Positions 56,042 to 64,000 of a stretch of DNA of 64,000 bases are shown here, one piece after another; position 1 is the stretch's first letter, and each line of letters begins with the position of its first letter. This DNA comes from JALYUA01 sp038239305 (lineage in GTDB: Bacteria; Acidobacteriota; Thermoanaerobaculia; UBA5066; Gp7-AA6): contig JBBSEW010000002.1 of NCBI GenBank assembly GCA_038239305.1, positions 1 through 64,000 on the forward strand, read 5' to 3'. The notes beneath the pieces were generated by a model. It searched no databases. It was not told the origin of the DNA and was given only the letters and a program-made list of their open reading frames with translations. The position numbers and the translations under genes are program-made.

Positions 56042-58144
56042 TCAGAATCGCCACGAAACCTTGCCGTAGACGCTGCGAGCCGCCTCGGTCGTCTGGATTC
56101 CCTCGGTCGTGTGGAGAACCTCGAGATAACGGCGGTCGAGGAGGTTTTTGAAAACGACGCTCAGCTCGATCGTGGAGGAGGCTTTCCAGGCGCCGATCAG
56201 GTCGACTCGCGTATAGCCTGGAACTCCTTCGAGCGAATCCCGGCCCACGCTGAAAATGTTGAGATCGAGCTCGAGGTGATGGGGAAGGTCGAGGGCGGTC
56301 CGAATGCTGCCCTGGAACCGGGGACCGTCACCGTACGCGTCGCCCGCCGTCTGCGTGCTCCCCGGGGGCGTGCGCAGATGCATCTCGAGCCACGTGAGTG
56401 CCGGACGGAACCGCAGGACGGGTGTCGCGTTCCAGTTGGCCGCCAGCTCGGCCCCGTACGTGTCGGCGCTTCCCCCGTTGGATTCGACGAGAGGGATCAC
56501 GAGATGCGCCGGCGCGGGCGTCGTCTCGAGAAAGGGAGGCTGGGGCTGCGAGGCAATCAAACGCTCGTATCGGTTGTAGAACGTCGCGAGATCGAGCGAC
56601 ACGCTGTCGAACGGCTGGATCCGATAGCCGGCCTCGTACGCGACGACCTGCTCCTGTCGGATCTCCGGATTCCCGAAAAGAACCACTGCGGTCGGCGGCC
56701 CTCCGTTCCCCGGAAAGGCATCGACCGTTGCGCGAATGCCCTGATCGATTCGCGCCGGCGTTCGCAGGGCGCGGGCAACGGAGGCCCACGCGGTCTGGCG
56801 GGGAGTCGGCGTCCACAGGAGACGGAAATTCGGCTCATAGGTGGGCGAACGAGCGTCGTAGCGCTCGATCTTGAGGCCGAGGATCGCGTGCAGCCGGCCG
56901 TCCCTGATTGTGACGTCGTCCTGCGCGAAGCCGCTCAGAAGAGTTTGAGCGTTTCTCTGAGGGGTGACGCCGACCGTGAAGCTGCCCGGAATGTCGTCCG
57001 TCGTCCGCCGGAAACCGACTCCCCAGATGATGCGCTGACTCGATCCGAGCGCGAGGTCGTGCTGTAACGACACATCGGAGATTTCTTCGTGAGGCCGGAG
57101 GGCGACCTCGTCGCGGGAGCGTGAGTCCTGGCTGGCACTCACGGTGATGGAGGAGGACTCCGAGAAGCGATGGGAGAAGACGAGCGAAGCGAATCCGCCT
57201 CGGATTTCCGTCACGCGATCGACGAGGACGGAAAACGGCGGCGCGAGAGACTCGACCTCCGTAATGCGCTCGCCGGTCCGCAACCGATAGATCTCGGCTT
57301 GGAACGCCGTCCGGTCAGGGCCCGCCTCCCAGTCCGCCCGGACGCCCGCGTGCCGCGAATCCCACCCGTCCGCACCGGACCGGCCGTCGGGCAGGACGTC
57401 CTCGTCCCGCGAGAAGCCTTTCGCGAAGAGACGGTAGGTCAGCCCCTTGCCGATCGATCCTCCGTACTGCAGGGTGCCGAAGGCGTTCTCGTCGTTTCCG
57501 ACTCCCGCGGTCAGGAGGCCGCCCTGGGTTTCCTTCGAGCTGCGGGTGATGATGTTGATGACTCCATTCACCGCGTTAGCGCCCCAGAGCGTCGCGCCGG
57601 GCCCCCGGATCACCTCGATGCGATCGACGTCCTCGAAGACGACGTCTTGCGTGTCCCAATTCACTCCGGACGTCAGGTGGGTGTACACGATGCGGCCGTC
57701 GATGAGGACGAGGAGCTTGTTGCCGAATCGTGACGTGAAGCCGCGCGCGCTCACCTCCCACTTGTTCGCATCGATCCGGGCGACGTCGAGCCCCGGGACC
57801 ATCCGGAGAGCCTCGGGAATGGAAAGAGCGCCCGACCTCTGGAGGTCCTCCCGGGTAATGACGAATACGGCGGCCGGGACCTGGAAAAGCTGCTCGTCAT
57901 GTTTGGACGCGGACGTCACGTCGATCGACAGCAGTTCTTCGATCGAAAGAGCGGAGATGTTTTGCCCGGCGGCGGGAATCTGCGCCTGGGCTTTCCCCGT
58001 CAACAGCAGAACGGCGAGGGCGACCGCCGCGAGAGTCGTTCGGCCTGCGATCGATCGCGGCCACGGAACGGCCGACGCATCGAGGACGGGCTCGCCGAGC
58101 CGTCGTGAAGGGTCCACGGGCGTGCCTCTTTCAAAAGTCAGCAT
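56042..58144 (-). CDS. TonB-dependent outer-membrane receptor
   Basis: The 700-residue protein has a basic N-terminus and signal peptide (TTLAAVALAVLLLTGKAQAQ, cleavage near residue 55, a long n-region). A TonB-box-like stretch leads to the plug (VPAAVFVITREDLQRSGALSIPEALRMVPGLDVARI, VLIDGRIVY, VIRGPGATLWGANAVNGVINIITR). The 22-strand beta-barrel follows and ends in the aromatic YGKVSWRF C-terminus. The plug style is that of siderophore/vitamin or general receptors, and the substrate cannot be deduced. It neighbours the molybdate genes and diverges from a radical SAM gene. A terminator lies downstream. Confidence 0.93.
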   Translation of the reverse strand: MLTFERGTPVDPSRRLGEPVLDASAVPWPRSIAGRTTLAAVALAVLLLTGKAQAQIPAAGQNISALSIEELLSIDVTSASKHDEQLFQVPAAVFVITREDLQRSGALSIPEALRMVPGLDVARIDANKWEVSARGFTSRFGNKLLVLIDGRIVYTHLTSGVNWDTQDVVFEDVDRIEVIRGPGATLWGANAVNGVINIITRSSKETQGGLLTAGVGNDENAFGTLQYGGSIGKGLTYRLFAKGFSRDEDVLPDGRSGADGWDSRHAGVRADWEAGPDRTAFQAEIYRLRTGERITEVESLAPPFSVLVDRVTEIRGGFASLVFSHRFSESSSITVSASQDSRSRDEVALRPHEEISDVSLQHDLALGSSQRIIWGVGFRRTTDDIPGSFTVGVTPQRNAQTLLSGFAQDDVTIRDGRLHAILGLKIERYDARSPTYEPNFRLLWTPTPRQTAWASVARALRTPARIDQGIRATVDAFPGNGGPPTAVVLFGNPEIRQEQVVAYEAGYRIQPFDSVSLDLATFYNRYERLIASQPQPPFLETTPAPAHLVIPLVESNGGSADTYGAELAANWNATPVLRFRPALTWLEMHLRTPPGSTQTAGDAYGDGPRFQGSIRTALDLPHHLELDLNIFSVGRDSLEGVPGYTRVDLIGAWKASSTIELSVVFKNLLDRRYLEVLHTTEGIQTTEAARSVYGKVSWRF

Positions 58145-58326
58145 GCGCCAACGGGAGGAATCGGAGCCGGTGCGATGTCCGGGGTTCTCATGGATTTACT
58201 TGCAAAAATCGCACCACGGGTGGGACGGGCCTTGATCGCCGAACGTCTGGGAGGGAAGTTGCGGACGAGGCAGTCCAGGTGCCCCGGAAAGCCCTTCTAC
58301 CTGGACGCCTCGCAGACCGCCCCCGT

Positions 58327-59514
58327 ATGCTGGTTATCGTGAATGAGGCCGCCTCATCTCCTCCAGTCTTTGTCGATGATGGGGGCGATTCTCATTCCCG
58401 GGGTGCGCTCGACGTGTCGAATCGGGCCGTGGCATCGGCGGGTTCCGATCACGGTGAACTGGCGCGCAAGCTGACGTGGCGGGGAGAGGGACCGGCCCAC
58501 GGCCGATTCCTCAACGTCTTCATGGATCAGAACAACCGGTGCAATCTCCGCTGCCGGATGTGCGGCTTCAGCGACGCGCGGATCGGGTCTCTCCGGAAAT
58601 ACGACATGCCGCGATCCCTCTTCGATTCCATCGCCGACCAGGTATTTCCGCTCACGAATATCCTCGTGCTGTCGATTCTCACGGAGCCCTTCATGACGCG
58701 CGATTTCCCGGATCGCCTCGCGCGGGTGCGCGACTCCGGGGTCCCGAGCAGCGAGATCATCACCAACGGGACGCTCCTGAACGAGGTGAGCATCCGGAAG
58801 ATTCTGGACGCCGAGATCACGTGCGTCACGTTCTCGGTCGATGGAGGCTCGAAGGAGGTTTACGAGTCGATCCGAACGGGCGCGCGGTTCGAGACAGTGA
58901 TGTACCACTGGAGTCTCTTCCAGTCGATGCGGCGCAATCGGAAGGCGTCGCTCCCTCGGTTGCGCCTGAACCACGTTCTCTCCGAGCTGAACATCGACCA
59001 CTTCGAAGAATTCCTCGCCCTGGCCCGGAGACTGAGCCCAGAAAAGATCGGCGTCCGGACGGTCTCGAGAATGAGCGAGGCGATCATCCAGGAGAACCGC
59101 GACCCCGTGTTCTGGACGAAGGTCGGAGCCGCGCGGGAAAAGCTCGCCGACTTCTGCCGGCGAACGGGAATCGAGGACGCGGGATACCTGCGCGACCGGC
59201 CGACGCCGATCGAGCTTTTCGACGCCGTCGGAGAGAAGCGGATCTGCCGCGCTCCCTGGGAGTCGCTGGCGATTCACCCGAACGGCGACGTCTTCCCCTG
59301 CATGGCGTGGACGCGTCCGCCGGTAGGGAACCTGCAGCGCCGGACCTTCACGGAGATCTGGGACTCAGAAGCCATTTCCGCGCTGCGGAGCGAGTTTTCG
59401 GACCGGCGGCCTGGAATCGACTGCCTGAACTGCACGATCCGGAGGGAAGACGCCGATCCCGATGACGACTTCTTCTACCGCAAAGTCGCGCGGCCGCTCG
59501 AAACGGTCGAGTGA
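58327..59514 (+). CDS. Radical SAM protein with SPASM/twitch C-terminus
   Basis: The 395-residue product starts at the ATG at 58327, because the upstream open frame overlaps the divergent receptor gene and is Arg-rich. The radical SAM motif is C72-NLR-C76-RM-C79, in a line N-x-C-N-L-R-C. The C-terminal part has CRAPWESLAIHPNGDVFPC (C307, C325) and CLNC (C366, C369), the pattern of an auxiliary Fe-S cluster. It belongs to the large SPASM-like group that modifies peptides or small molecules. No precursor peptide, glycosyltransferase or partner is visible nearby, so the substrate is unknown. It is divergent from the TonB receptor. Confidence 0.88.
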   Translation: MLVIVNEAASSPPVFVDDGGDSHSRGALDVSNRAVASAGSDHGELARKLTWRGEGPAHGRFLNVFMDQNNRCNLRCRMCGFSDARIGSLRKYDMPRSLFDSIADQVFPLTNILVLSILTEPFMTRDFPDRLARVRDSGVPSSEIITNGTLLNEVSIRKILDAEITCVTFSVDGGSKEVYESIRTGARFETVMYHWSLFQSMRRNRKASLPRLRLNHVLSELNIDHFEEFLALARRLSPEKIGVRTVSRMSEAIIQENRDPVFWTKVGAAREKLADFCRRTGIEDAGYLRDRPTPIELFDAVGEKRICRAPWESLAIHPNGDVFPCMAWTRPPVGNLQRRTFTEIWDSEAISALRSEFSDRRPGIDCLNCTIRREDADPDDDFFYRKVARPLETVE

Positions 59515-59544
59515 CAGAGGCGCCATGCGCGGCTCGTCCGGAAG

Positions 59545-61515
59545 CTAGTCTCCGCTGGAAGAGGCGCCGACGAGCGGCGACGGCGCTCGCGGTCCGTCGA
59601 GGAGCCGCCGCGCGGTGCGGGCAAGTGCCTCGGGCTCGAACGGCTTCTGCAGAAACGCCGCGCCGCCCCGGGCGATGAGGTCGCGGACGACGTCGTCGTC
59701 CGTGTAGCCGGAGATGAAGAGGACGGGCGTACCGGGCCGGAGCCGGAGGAACTGCTCGGAAAACTCCCTCCCGCTCATTCGCGGCATGACGAGGTCGGTG
59801 ATCAGGAGATCAATGACGCCGGAGTGCCGGCCGCTCTGATCCAGGGCGTCCGGCCCGTTGACGGCTTCGATGACGGAATACCCCTTCGATCGGAGAAGCC
59901 GGCTCGCGATGAACCGCACCGCCGACTCGTCCTCGACCAGCAGGATGGTTTCGGCACCGCCGGAGTCGGTACCCGTCGAATCCTCCCGAGCGCCTTCCGG
60001 GACGGATTCCCGCGAGAGCGGAAGATGGACCCGGAACGTCGTGCCCTTGCCGATCTGTGTCTCGACCGAGATCTCCCCGTTGCTCTGCTTGACGATGCCG
60101 TAGACGGTGGCGAGCCCCAGGCCCGTGCCTCGCCCGGACTTCTTGGTGGTGAAGAACGGCTCGAAGAGCTTCGGCAGAACGTCCGGTTCGATGCCGTGCC
60201 CGGTGTCGGTCACGGAAAGCTCGATGTATTCGCCGGGCGGCGGGCCGGAAGGCTTCCGGGCGGCGTCCGGAAGAATCCGGAGGGGTCGCGTGGCGATCGT
60301 CAGCGTGCCTCCCTCCGGCATGGCATCGCGCGCGTTCAGCGCGAGGTTTATGAGGACCTGCTCGATCTGCGTGGCGTCGGCCTTCACGTGTCCGTTCGGA
60401 GAGAGGGTCGTGACGAGGTCCACGGTCTCGCCGAGAACTCGGGTCAGCATCCGCTTCAGATGAAGGATCACGTCCGTGAGGTCGATGACGCGAACCTGCA
60501 GGACCTGACGGCGGGAAAAGGCGAGCAGCTGCTGCGTCAGCGCGGCGGCGCGAAGACCGGCAACCCGGATTTCTTCGACGTCCGCGCGTCGGGGATCCGA
60601 GGGCTCGCATTGCTCGAGAACCGTATCGGCGTAGCCGAGGATGACCGTGAGCAGATTGTTGAAATCGTGCGCGACGCCGCCGGCGAGCCGGCCGATTGAT
60701 TCCATCTTCTGCGACTGGCGCAGCTCCTCCTCGAGCTGGCGCCGCTCGCTGTCGTCGAAGAGGTAGCCCTTGATCTCCTGCAGGTCGCCGCCGGGGCTGA
60801 AGCCGCCGATCAGGTTTCCGATCGTGTGGATCGGCGTTCCGTCGGCGCGCCTGAGCGGGAGCGCATGATCCACGAGCTTCTTCCCGACGCGGATCGCCTC
60901 GCGCATCGCAACGGCTTCATCGACGTTCGGAAAATAGGATCCGACGCTCCGAGCGGTCGCCGCTTCGACGGTGTCGAAACCGAACATGCGGGCGAAGGCC
61001 GGATTGCAGGCCAGCATCGCCCCGTCGGGAGTCGCGATGAACGCGCCGGCGAGGTCTTCCTCGAAGAACTGGCGGTACCGCTCTTCGCTCGAACGCAGGG
61101 CCGCGCTCGAGCGGGAGCGCTCCATCGCATAACGAAGCGTTCGTTCCAGGAGCCCCGGCGGGATCTGGCCCTTGACGAGGTAGTCCTGGGCCCCGTTCTG
61201 GACCGCCTGCGCCCCGGTCCGCTCGTCGCTCAAGCCGCTCAGGACCACGATCGGAATCCCCGGCGCGCGTTGGACGGCGGCTTCGAATGTCGCAAATCCC
61301 TGGCTGTCGGGGAGGTGGAGATCCAGCAGCAGGAGATCGAACGGCGATTGCTCGAGGCGCGCGAGGCCCTCGTCGAGACGCAGGACGTGCGTCACCTCGA
61401 ACGGCGTAGTCGAGATCTCCAGGTCCTCCCGGAGTAGGCGCGCATCGCCCTTGCTGTCCTCGATCAGGAGGACGCGAACGGGCGAAGGCTCGCCGCCGCG
61501 CGGCGTGGAAATCAT
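59545..61515 (-). CDS. Hybrid sensor kinase: REC-PAS-HK-REC
   Basis: The 656-residue cytoplasmic protein begins with a receiver domain (VLLIEDSKGD, phospho-Asp65 in LLLLDLHLP). A PAS domain follows (EERYRQFFEEDLAGAF, CNPAFARMFGF). A HisKA domain has the H-box RLAGGVAHDFNNLLTVI, and a HATPase_c domain has NLALNARDAMP and FEPFFTTKKSGRGTGLGLATVYG. It ends with a second receiver (ETILLVEDES, LLITDLVMPRMSG). It overlaps the preceding kinase gene by one base and is last in a three-gene minus-strand operon, suggesting a phosphorelay. The signal is unknown. Confidence 0.92.
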   Translation of the reverse strand: MISTPRGGEPSPVRVLLIEDSKGDARLLREDLEISTTPFEVTHVLRLDEGLARLEQSPFDLLLLDLHLPDSQGFATFEAAVQRAPGIPIVVLSGLSDERTGAQAVQNGAQDYLVKGQIPPGLLERTLRYAMERSRSSAALRSSEERYRQFFEEDLAGAFIATPDGAMLACNPAFARMFGFDTVEAATARSVGSYFPNVDEAVAMREAIRVGKKLVDHALPLRRADGTPIHTIGNLIGGFSPGGDLQEIKGYLFDDSERRQLEEELRQSQKMESIGRLAGGVAHDFNNLLTVILGYADTVLEQCEPSDPRRADVEEIRVAGLRAAALTQQLLAFSRRQVLQVRVIDLTDVILHLKRMLTRVLGETVDLVTTLSPNGHVKADATQIEQVLINLALNARDAMPEGGTLTIATRPLRILPDAARKPSGPPPGEYIELSVTDTGHGIEPDVLPKLFEPFFTTKKSGRGTGLGLATVYGIVKQSNGEISVETQIGKGTTFRVHLPLSRESVPEGAREDSTGTDSGGAETILLVEDESAVRFIASRLLRSKGYSVIEAVNGPDALDQSGRHSGVIDLLITDLVMPRMSGREFSEQFLRLRPGTPVLFISGYTDDDVVRDLIARGGAAFLQKPFEPEALARTARRLLDGPRAPSPLVGASSSGD

Positions 61516-63056
61516 CAGGACGGGCTCCCGGCGTGGCTCGAAGGCTCCGTGGAAGCCTGGCCTCTGACGTCGGCGGGATCGAGGGCGGGCAGGCGAAACC
61601 AGAATGTGCTGCCTCGCGATTCTTCGCTCTCGACGCCGATGGTGCCGCCGTGTTGCTCGATGATCAGCTTGCAGATGGCGAGACCCAGGCCAGTCCCCCC
61701 ATGCCGGCGGGAATCGGACGAGTCCACCTGCTGGAATCGTTCGAAAATGCGGGAGCGGAACTCGGCGGGCACCCCGCGACCCCGGTCGATGACGCGGACT
61801 TCGACGTCATCGGCGTGCTCGATCGTTTCCACCGTCACCGCCGAGCCGCGAACGGAGAACTTGACGGCGTTGGAGATCAGATTCACGAGGACCTGCGAGA
61901 GGCGCCCGGCGTCGCCGCGGACCTGCCCGCCGACGTGTCCGGATTCGAGCCGGATCTCCTCCTGCTCCGCGAACCCCTGCAGGGTCTCGAAGGCCTGCGA
62001 GATCACGTTCGCCAGGACGACAGGCTCATCCTCGAGCGGCAGCCGATGATCTTCGAGGCGCTCGAAATCCAGGATGTCGTTGATCAGGGCGATGAGCCGC
62101 AGCACGTTTCGACTGGCGACGTCCATGAGACCCTGAACCGCCGGCGACAGCTCGCCCATCACGCCGCTCGACAAGAGGCTGAGAGATCCCCGGATCGAGG
62201 TGAGGGGAGTCCGAAGCTCGTGGCTGACCGTGGAGACGAACTCCCGCTTCACACGCTCGACCTCGCGCCGCTCCGTGACGTCGCGAAACACCAGAACGGC
62301 TCCTGCGATGGCTCCGTCCTCGAGGATCGGGCTCGCCGTCGCGGAAACGGCAAAACCGGTTCCGTCCTGCCGTAAGAGGTCTCCGTTCTCGCTCGGAACC
62401 GACTGACCGGTACGCAGCGCCTCGCGCAGCGCCTGGAGGGGCGCGATGGCGTGTTCGACGCTTTCATTCCCGAAGGCCTCTCCGAAAACGCGCCCGGTGA
62501 GGTCCTGTCGAGACCAGCCGAGCAGCCTCTCGGCCGCCGGATTGACGAACGTGATCCGCATCTCCGGGTCGACCGCACAGACGCCCTCGCCGAGGCTGTC
62601 GGTGATCGCGGACATGAAGGAGAGCTGATGGCGCTGCCGCGTCGCGGATTGCGCCCTCTGCACCGCATATCGGATGGTGCGCTCGAGAAGGCCGGCCGAG
62701 GTCTGTCCCTTGACGAGATAGTCCTGGGCGCCGGCATGGACCGCGCCGATGCCGACGGTTTCGTCATCCATCCCGCTCAGGACGACGATGGGCGTGTCAC
62801 CGGCTTGCTCGCTCATGCGGCGGAAAGTCTCGATTCCGCTGCTGTCCGGCAGGTGCAGGTCGAGGAGGATGAGATCGAACTGGCGGGCCGCCAGCATCTC
62901 GATTCCGGCGTCGAGACGTTTGGCGAGAGTCATGTGGATCACGACTCGCGCCTCAGCGAGCTCCAGCTGCAGCAGCCGAGCATCTCCCGGGTTGTCCTCG
63001 ACCAGGAGAACCTGGAACTCGGACTGCGGAGCCGTCGGCGGGAAAGCGCTTTTCAC
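61515..63056 (-). CDS. Sensor kinase: REC-PAS-HK
   Basis: Starting at GTG 63056, the 513-residue protein has an N-terminal receiver (VLLVEDNPGDARLL, LILLDLHLPDSSG). A PAS domain (ITDSLGEGVCAVDPEMRITFVNPAAERLLGW) follows. Then come a HisKA H-box, FVSTVSHELRTPLTSIRGS, and a HATPase with NLISNAVKFS and GGTGLGLAICKLI. No membrane helices are visible. The start overlaps the upstream kinase's stop (GTGA) and the stop overlaps the next gene. The receiver is probably phosphorylated by the upstream kinase. Confidence 0.92.
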   Translation of the reverse strand: MKSAFPPTAPQSEFQVLLVEDNPGDARLLQLELAEARVVIHMTLAKRLDAGIEMLAARQFDLILLDLHLPDSSGIETFRRMSEQAGDTPIVVLSGMDDETVGIGAVHAGAQDYLVKGQTSAGLLERTIRYAVQRAQSATRQRHQLSFMSAITDSLGEGVCAVDPEMRITFVNPAAERLLGWSRQDLTGRVFGEAFGNESVEHAIAPLQALREALRTGQSVPSENGDLLRQDGTGFAVSATASPILEDGAIAGAVLVFRDVTERREVERVKREFVSTVSHELRTPLTSIRGSLSLLSSGVMGELSPAVQGLMDVASRNVLRLIALINDILDFERLEDHRLPLEDEPVVLANVISQAFETLQGFAEQEEIRLESGHVGGQVRGDAGRLSQVLVNLISNAVKFSVRGSAVTVETIEHADDVEVRVIDRGRGVPAEFRSRIFERFQQVDSSDSRRHGGTGLGLAICKLIIEQHGGTIGVESEESRGSTFWFRLPALDPADVRGQASTEPSSHAGSPS

Positions 63057-64000
63057 GCGGATACCTCGACGCCGGAAGGAGCTCCCGGCGCGACGCGATC
63101 GCGACCGGAGGGTTTCGCATCCTCGGACGACGTTCCGATCGTAAAATGAAAAACCGTGCCCTGCCCGGCGGTCGACTCCATCCAGATGCGTCCCCGGTGG
63201 CGCTCCGCGATCTTCTTGCAGACCGCGAGCCCGATTCCGGTGCCGCTGTATTCCTCGCGGGTGTGGAGGCGCTGAAAGATCGTGAAGATGCGATCGGCGT
63301 ATTGGGGCTCGATTCCGATTCCGTTGTCCTGCACGGAGAACGTCCAGGCGCTGCCGGCCCGTTCCGCCGAGACGTGGACCTCCGGGATCCGTGCTCCCCG
63401 GAATTTGATCGCATTTCCAATGAGATTCTGGAGAAGCTGGATGAGCTGCGTCGGGTCCGCCCAGACGGACGGCAGCGGGCCGCTCGAAACCCGGGCGGCG
63501 CTCTCCTCGATCGCGACCTTCAGGTTCGATACGGCATCCGCGAAGGTCAGATTCGTGTCCACGAGCTCGTACGCACTGGCCTGGCTGCCCACGCGGGAGT
63601 ACGAGAGCAGGTCCTGGATCAGCGACTGCATGCGCCGGGCGCCGTCCACCGCGAAGTCGATGAACTCGTCCGCGTTGGAGTCGAGCTTGCCCCGGTATCG
63701 CCGGGAGATGAGCTGGAGATAGCTCGCGACCATGCGGAGCGGCTCCTGCAGGTCGTGGGAGGCGACGTACGCGAATTGCTGGAGGTCGGTGTTCGAGCGA
63801 GCCAGCTCCTCGGCCTGCTCGGCGAGCGCGTGCTCCGCGCGCGTCCGCACGACGACCTGATGCTCGAGCTCCTGCGTCCGCTCCTGGACGCGCTGTTCGA
63901 GCTCGGCCCTCCCCTGGGCGAGCTCCCGATCGCGGGCCTCGATCTGCGAGAGCATCTCGTTGAAGCGTCCGATCAGGAGGCCCACTTCGTCGTCTGTCGT
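63053..64000 (-). CDS. Sensor histidine kinase with HAMP (5' end outside window)
   Basis: This gene is cut by the window edge. The visible 315 or so residues begin in the second helix of a HAMP domain (TDDEVGLLIGRFNEML). They continue through a long coiled coil (RELAQGRAELEQRVQERTQ). The HisKA H-box is FAYVASHDLQEPLRMVASY, the phytochrome/Cph1-like type. The HATPase has NLIGNAIKFRG and GTGIGLAVCKKIAERHRG. The missing N-terminus probably holds membrane helices and a periplasmic sensor. It heads the operon with the two receiver-containing kinases. Confidence 0.9.
   Translation of the reverse strand, partial: TTDDEVGLLIGRFNEMLSQIEARDRELAQGRAELEQRVQERTQELEHQVVVRTRAEHALAEQAEELARSNTDLQQFAYVASHDLQEPLRMVASYLQLISRRYRGKLDSNADEFIDFAVDGARRMQSLIQDLLSYSRVGSQASAYELVDTNLTFADAVSNLKVAIEESAARVSSGPLPSVWADPTQLIQLLQNLIGNAIKFRGARIPEVHVSAERAGSAWTFSVQDNGIGIEPQYADRIFTIFQRLHTREEYSGTGIGLAVCKKIAERHRGRIWMESTAGQGTVFHFTIGTSSEDAKPSGRDRVAPGAPSGVEVSA

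Noticed and set aside
58145..58326. Riboswitch (for example cobalamin type) before the TonB receptor
   Set aside because: I looked for conserved cores and long hairpins in the 182-bp divergent gap and could not support any known class.

Overview
The window is GC-rich, densely coded DNA from a diderm (Gram-negative type) bacterium. The evidence is a complete type VI secretion system (T6SS), an RND tripartite efflux pump, a TonB-dependent receptor and several lipobox proteins. Gene content and the many intergenic short tandem repeats would fit Acidobacteriota or a similar soil or sediment lineage, but that placement is inference and no marker gene here settles it. GTG and TTG starts are common. 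No transposase, integrase, rRNA or CRISPR array was seen. There is one tRNA (Gly-GCC).

Layout. Positions 1-348 are non-coding and rich in repeats. Positions 348-4761 hold a fatty-acid synthesis cluster, fabD-fabG-acpP-fabF, with a class A beta-lactamase-fold lipoprotein gene between fabD and fabG. Positions 4766-8893 hold etfB-etfA and a membrane Fe-S oxidoreductase of the FadF/EMO type, probably passing electrons from ETF to the quinone pool. Positions 9143-11567 hold small genes: a lipoprotein, a YraN-like protein, a zinc-ribbon protein, tRNA-Gly and another small lipoprotein.

Positions 11681-45746 are a T6SS island. All thirteen core genes are present (tssA-tssM), plus a kinase-like protein with a Cys-rich insert, an FHA protein, TagF with a very long low-complexity tail, TagJ/ImpE, a YkgJ-type Cys-cluster protein and two unrecognised genes. 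Downstream of vgrG is a cargo module: a PAAR protein with a C-terminal DUF4329/JAMM-like domain, a small protein made of two homologous repeats (candidate immunity protein), and on the other strand an HExxH DUF922-like protein without a signal peptide. Next to it is a gene that joins a TssB-like and a TssC-like part in one chain and lacks the TssC C-terminal region. A divergent exported beta-sandwich-like protein and a sigma-region-4 protein close the island.

Positions 46842-52752 encode an RND efflux operon (adaptor, pump, outer-membrane lipoprotein). Positions 52783-55514 hold a molybdate module: a ModE DNA-binding domain, a probable ModE operator, modA, modB and a short modC. A small membrane protein follows. 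Positions 56042-59514 hold a TonB-dependent receptor and a divergent radical SAM/SPASM protein. Positions 59545-64000 (minus) hold three overlapping signalling genes: a histidine kinase cut by the window edge, a REC-PAS-kinase and a REC-PAS-kinase-REC.

The most interesting content is the T6SS cargo module, the TssB/TssC-like fusion, the atypical kinase, and a class of degenerate 7-13 bp tandem repeats that fill many gaps between genes and in several places run into coding sequence.
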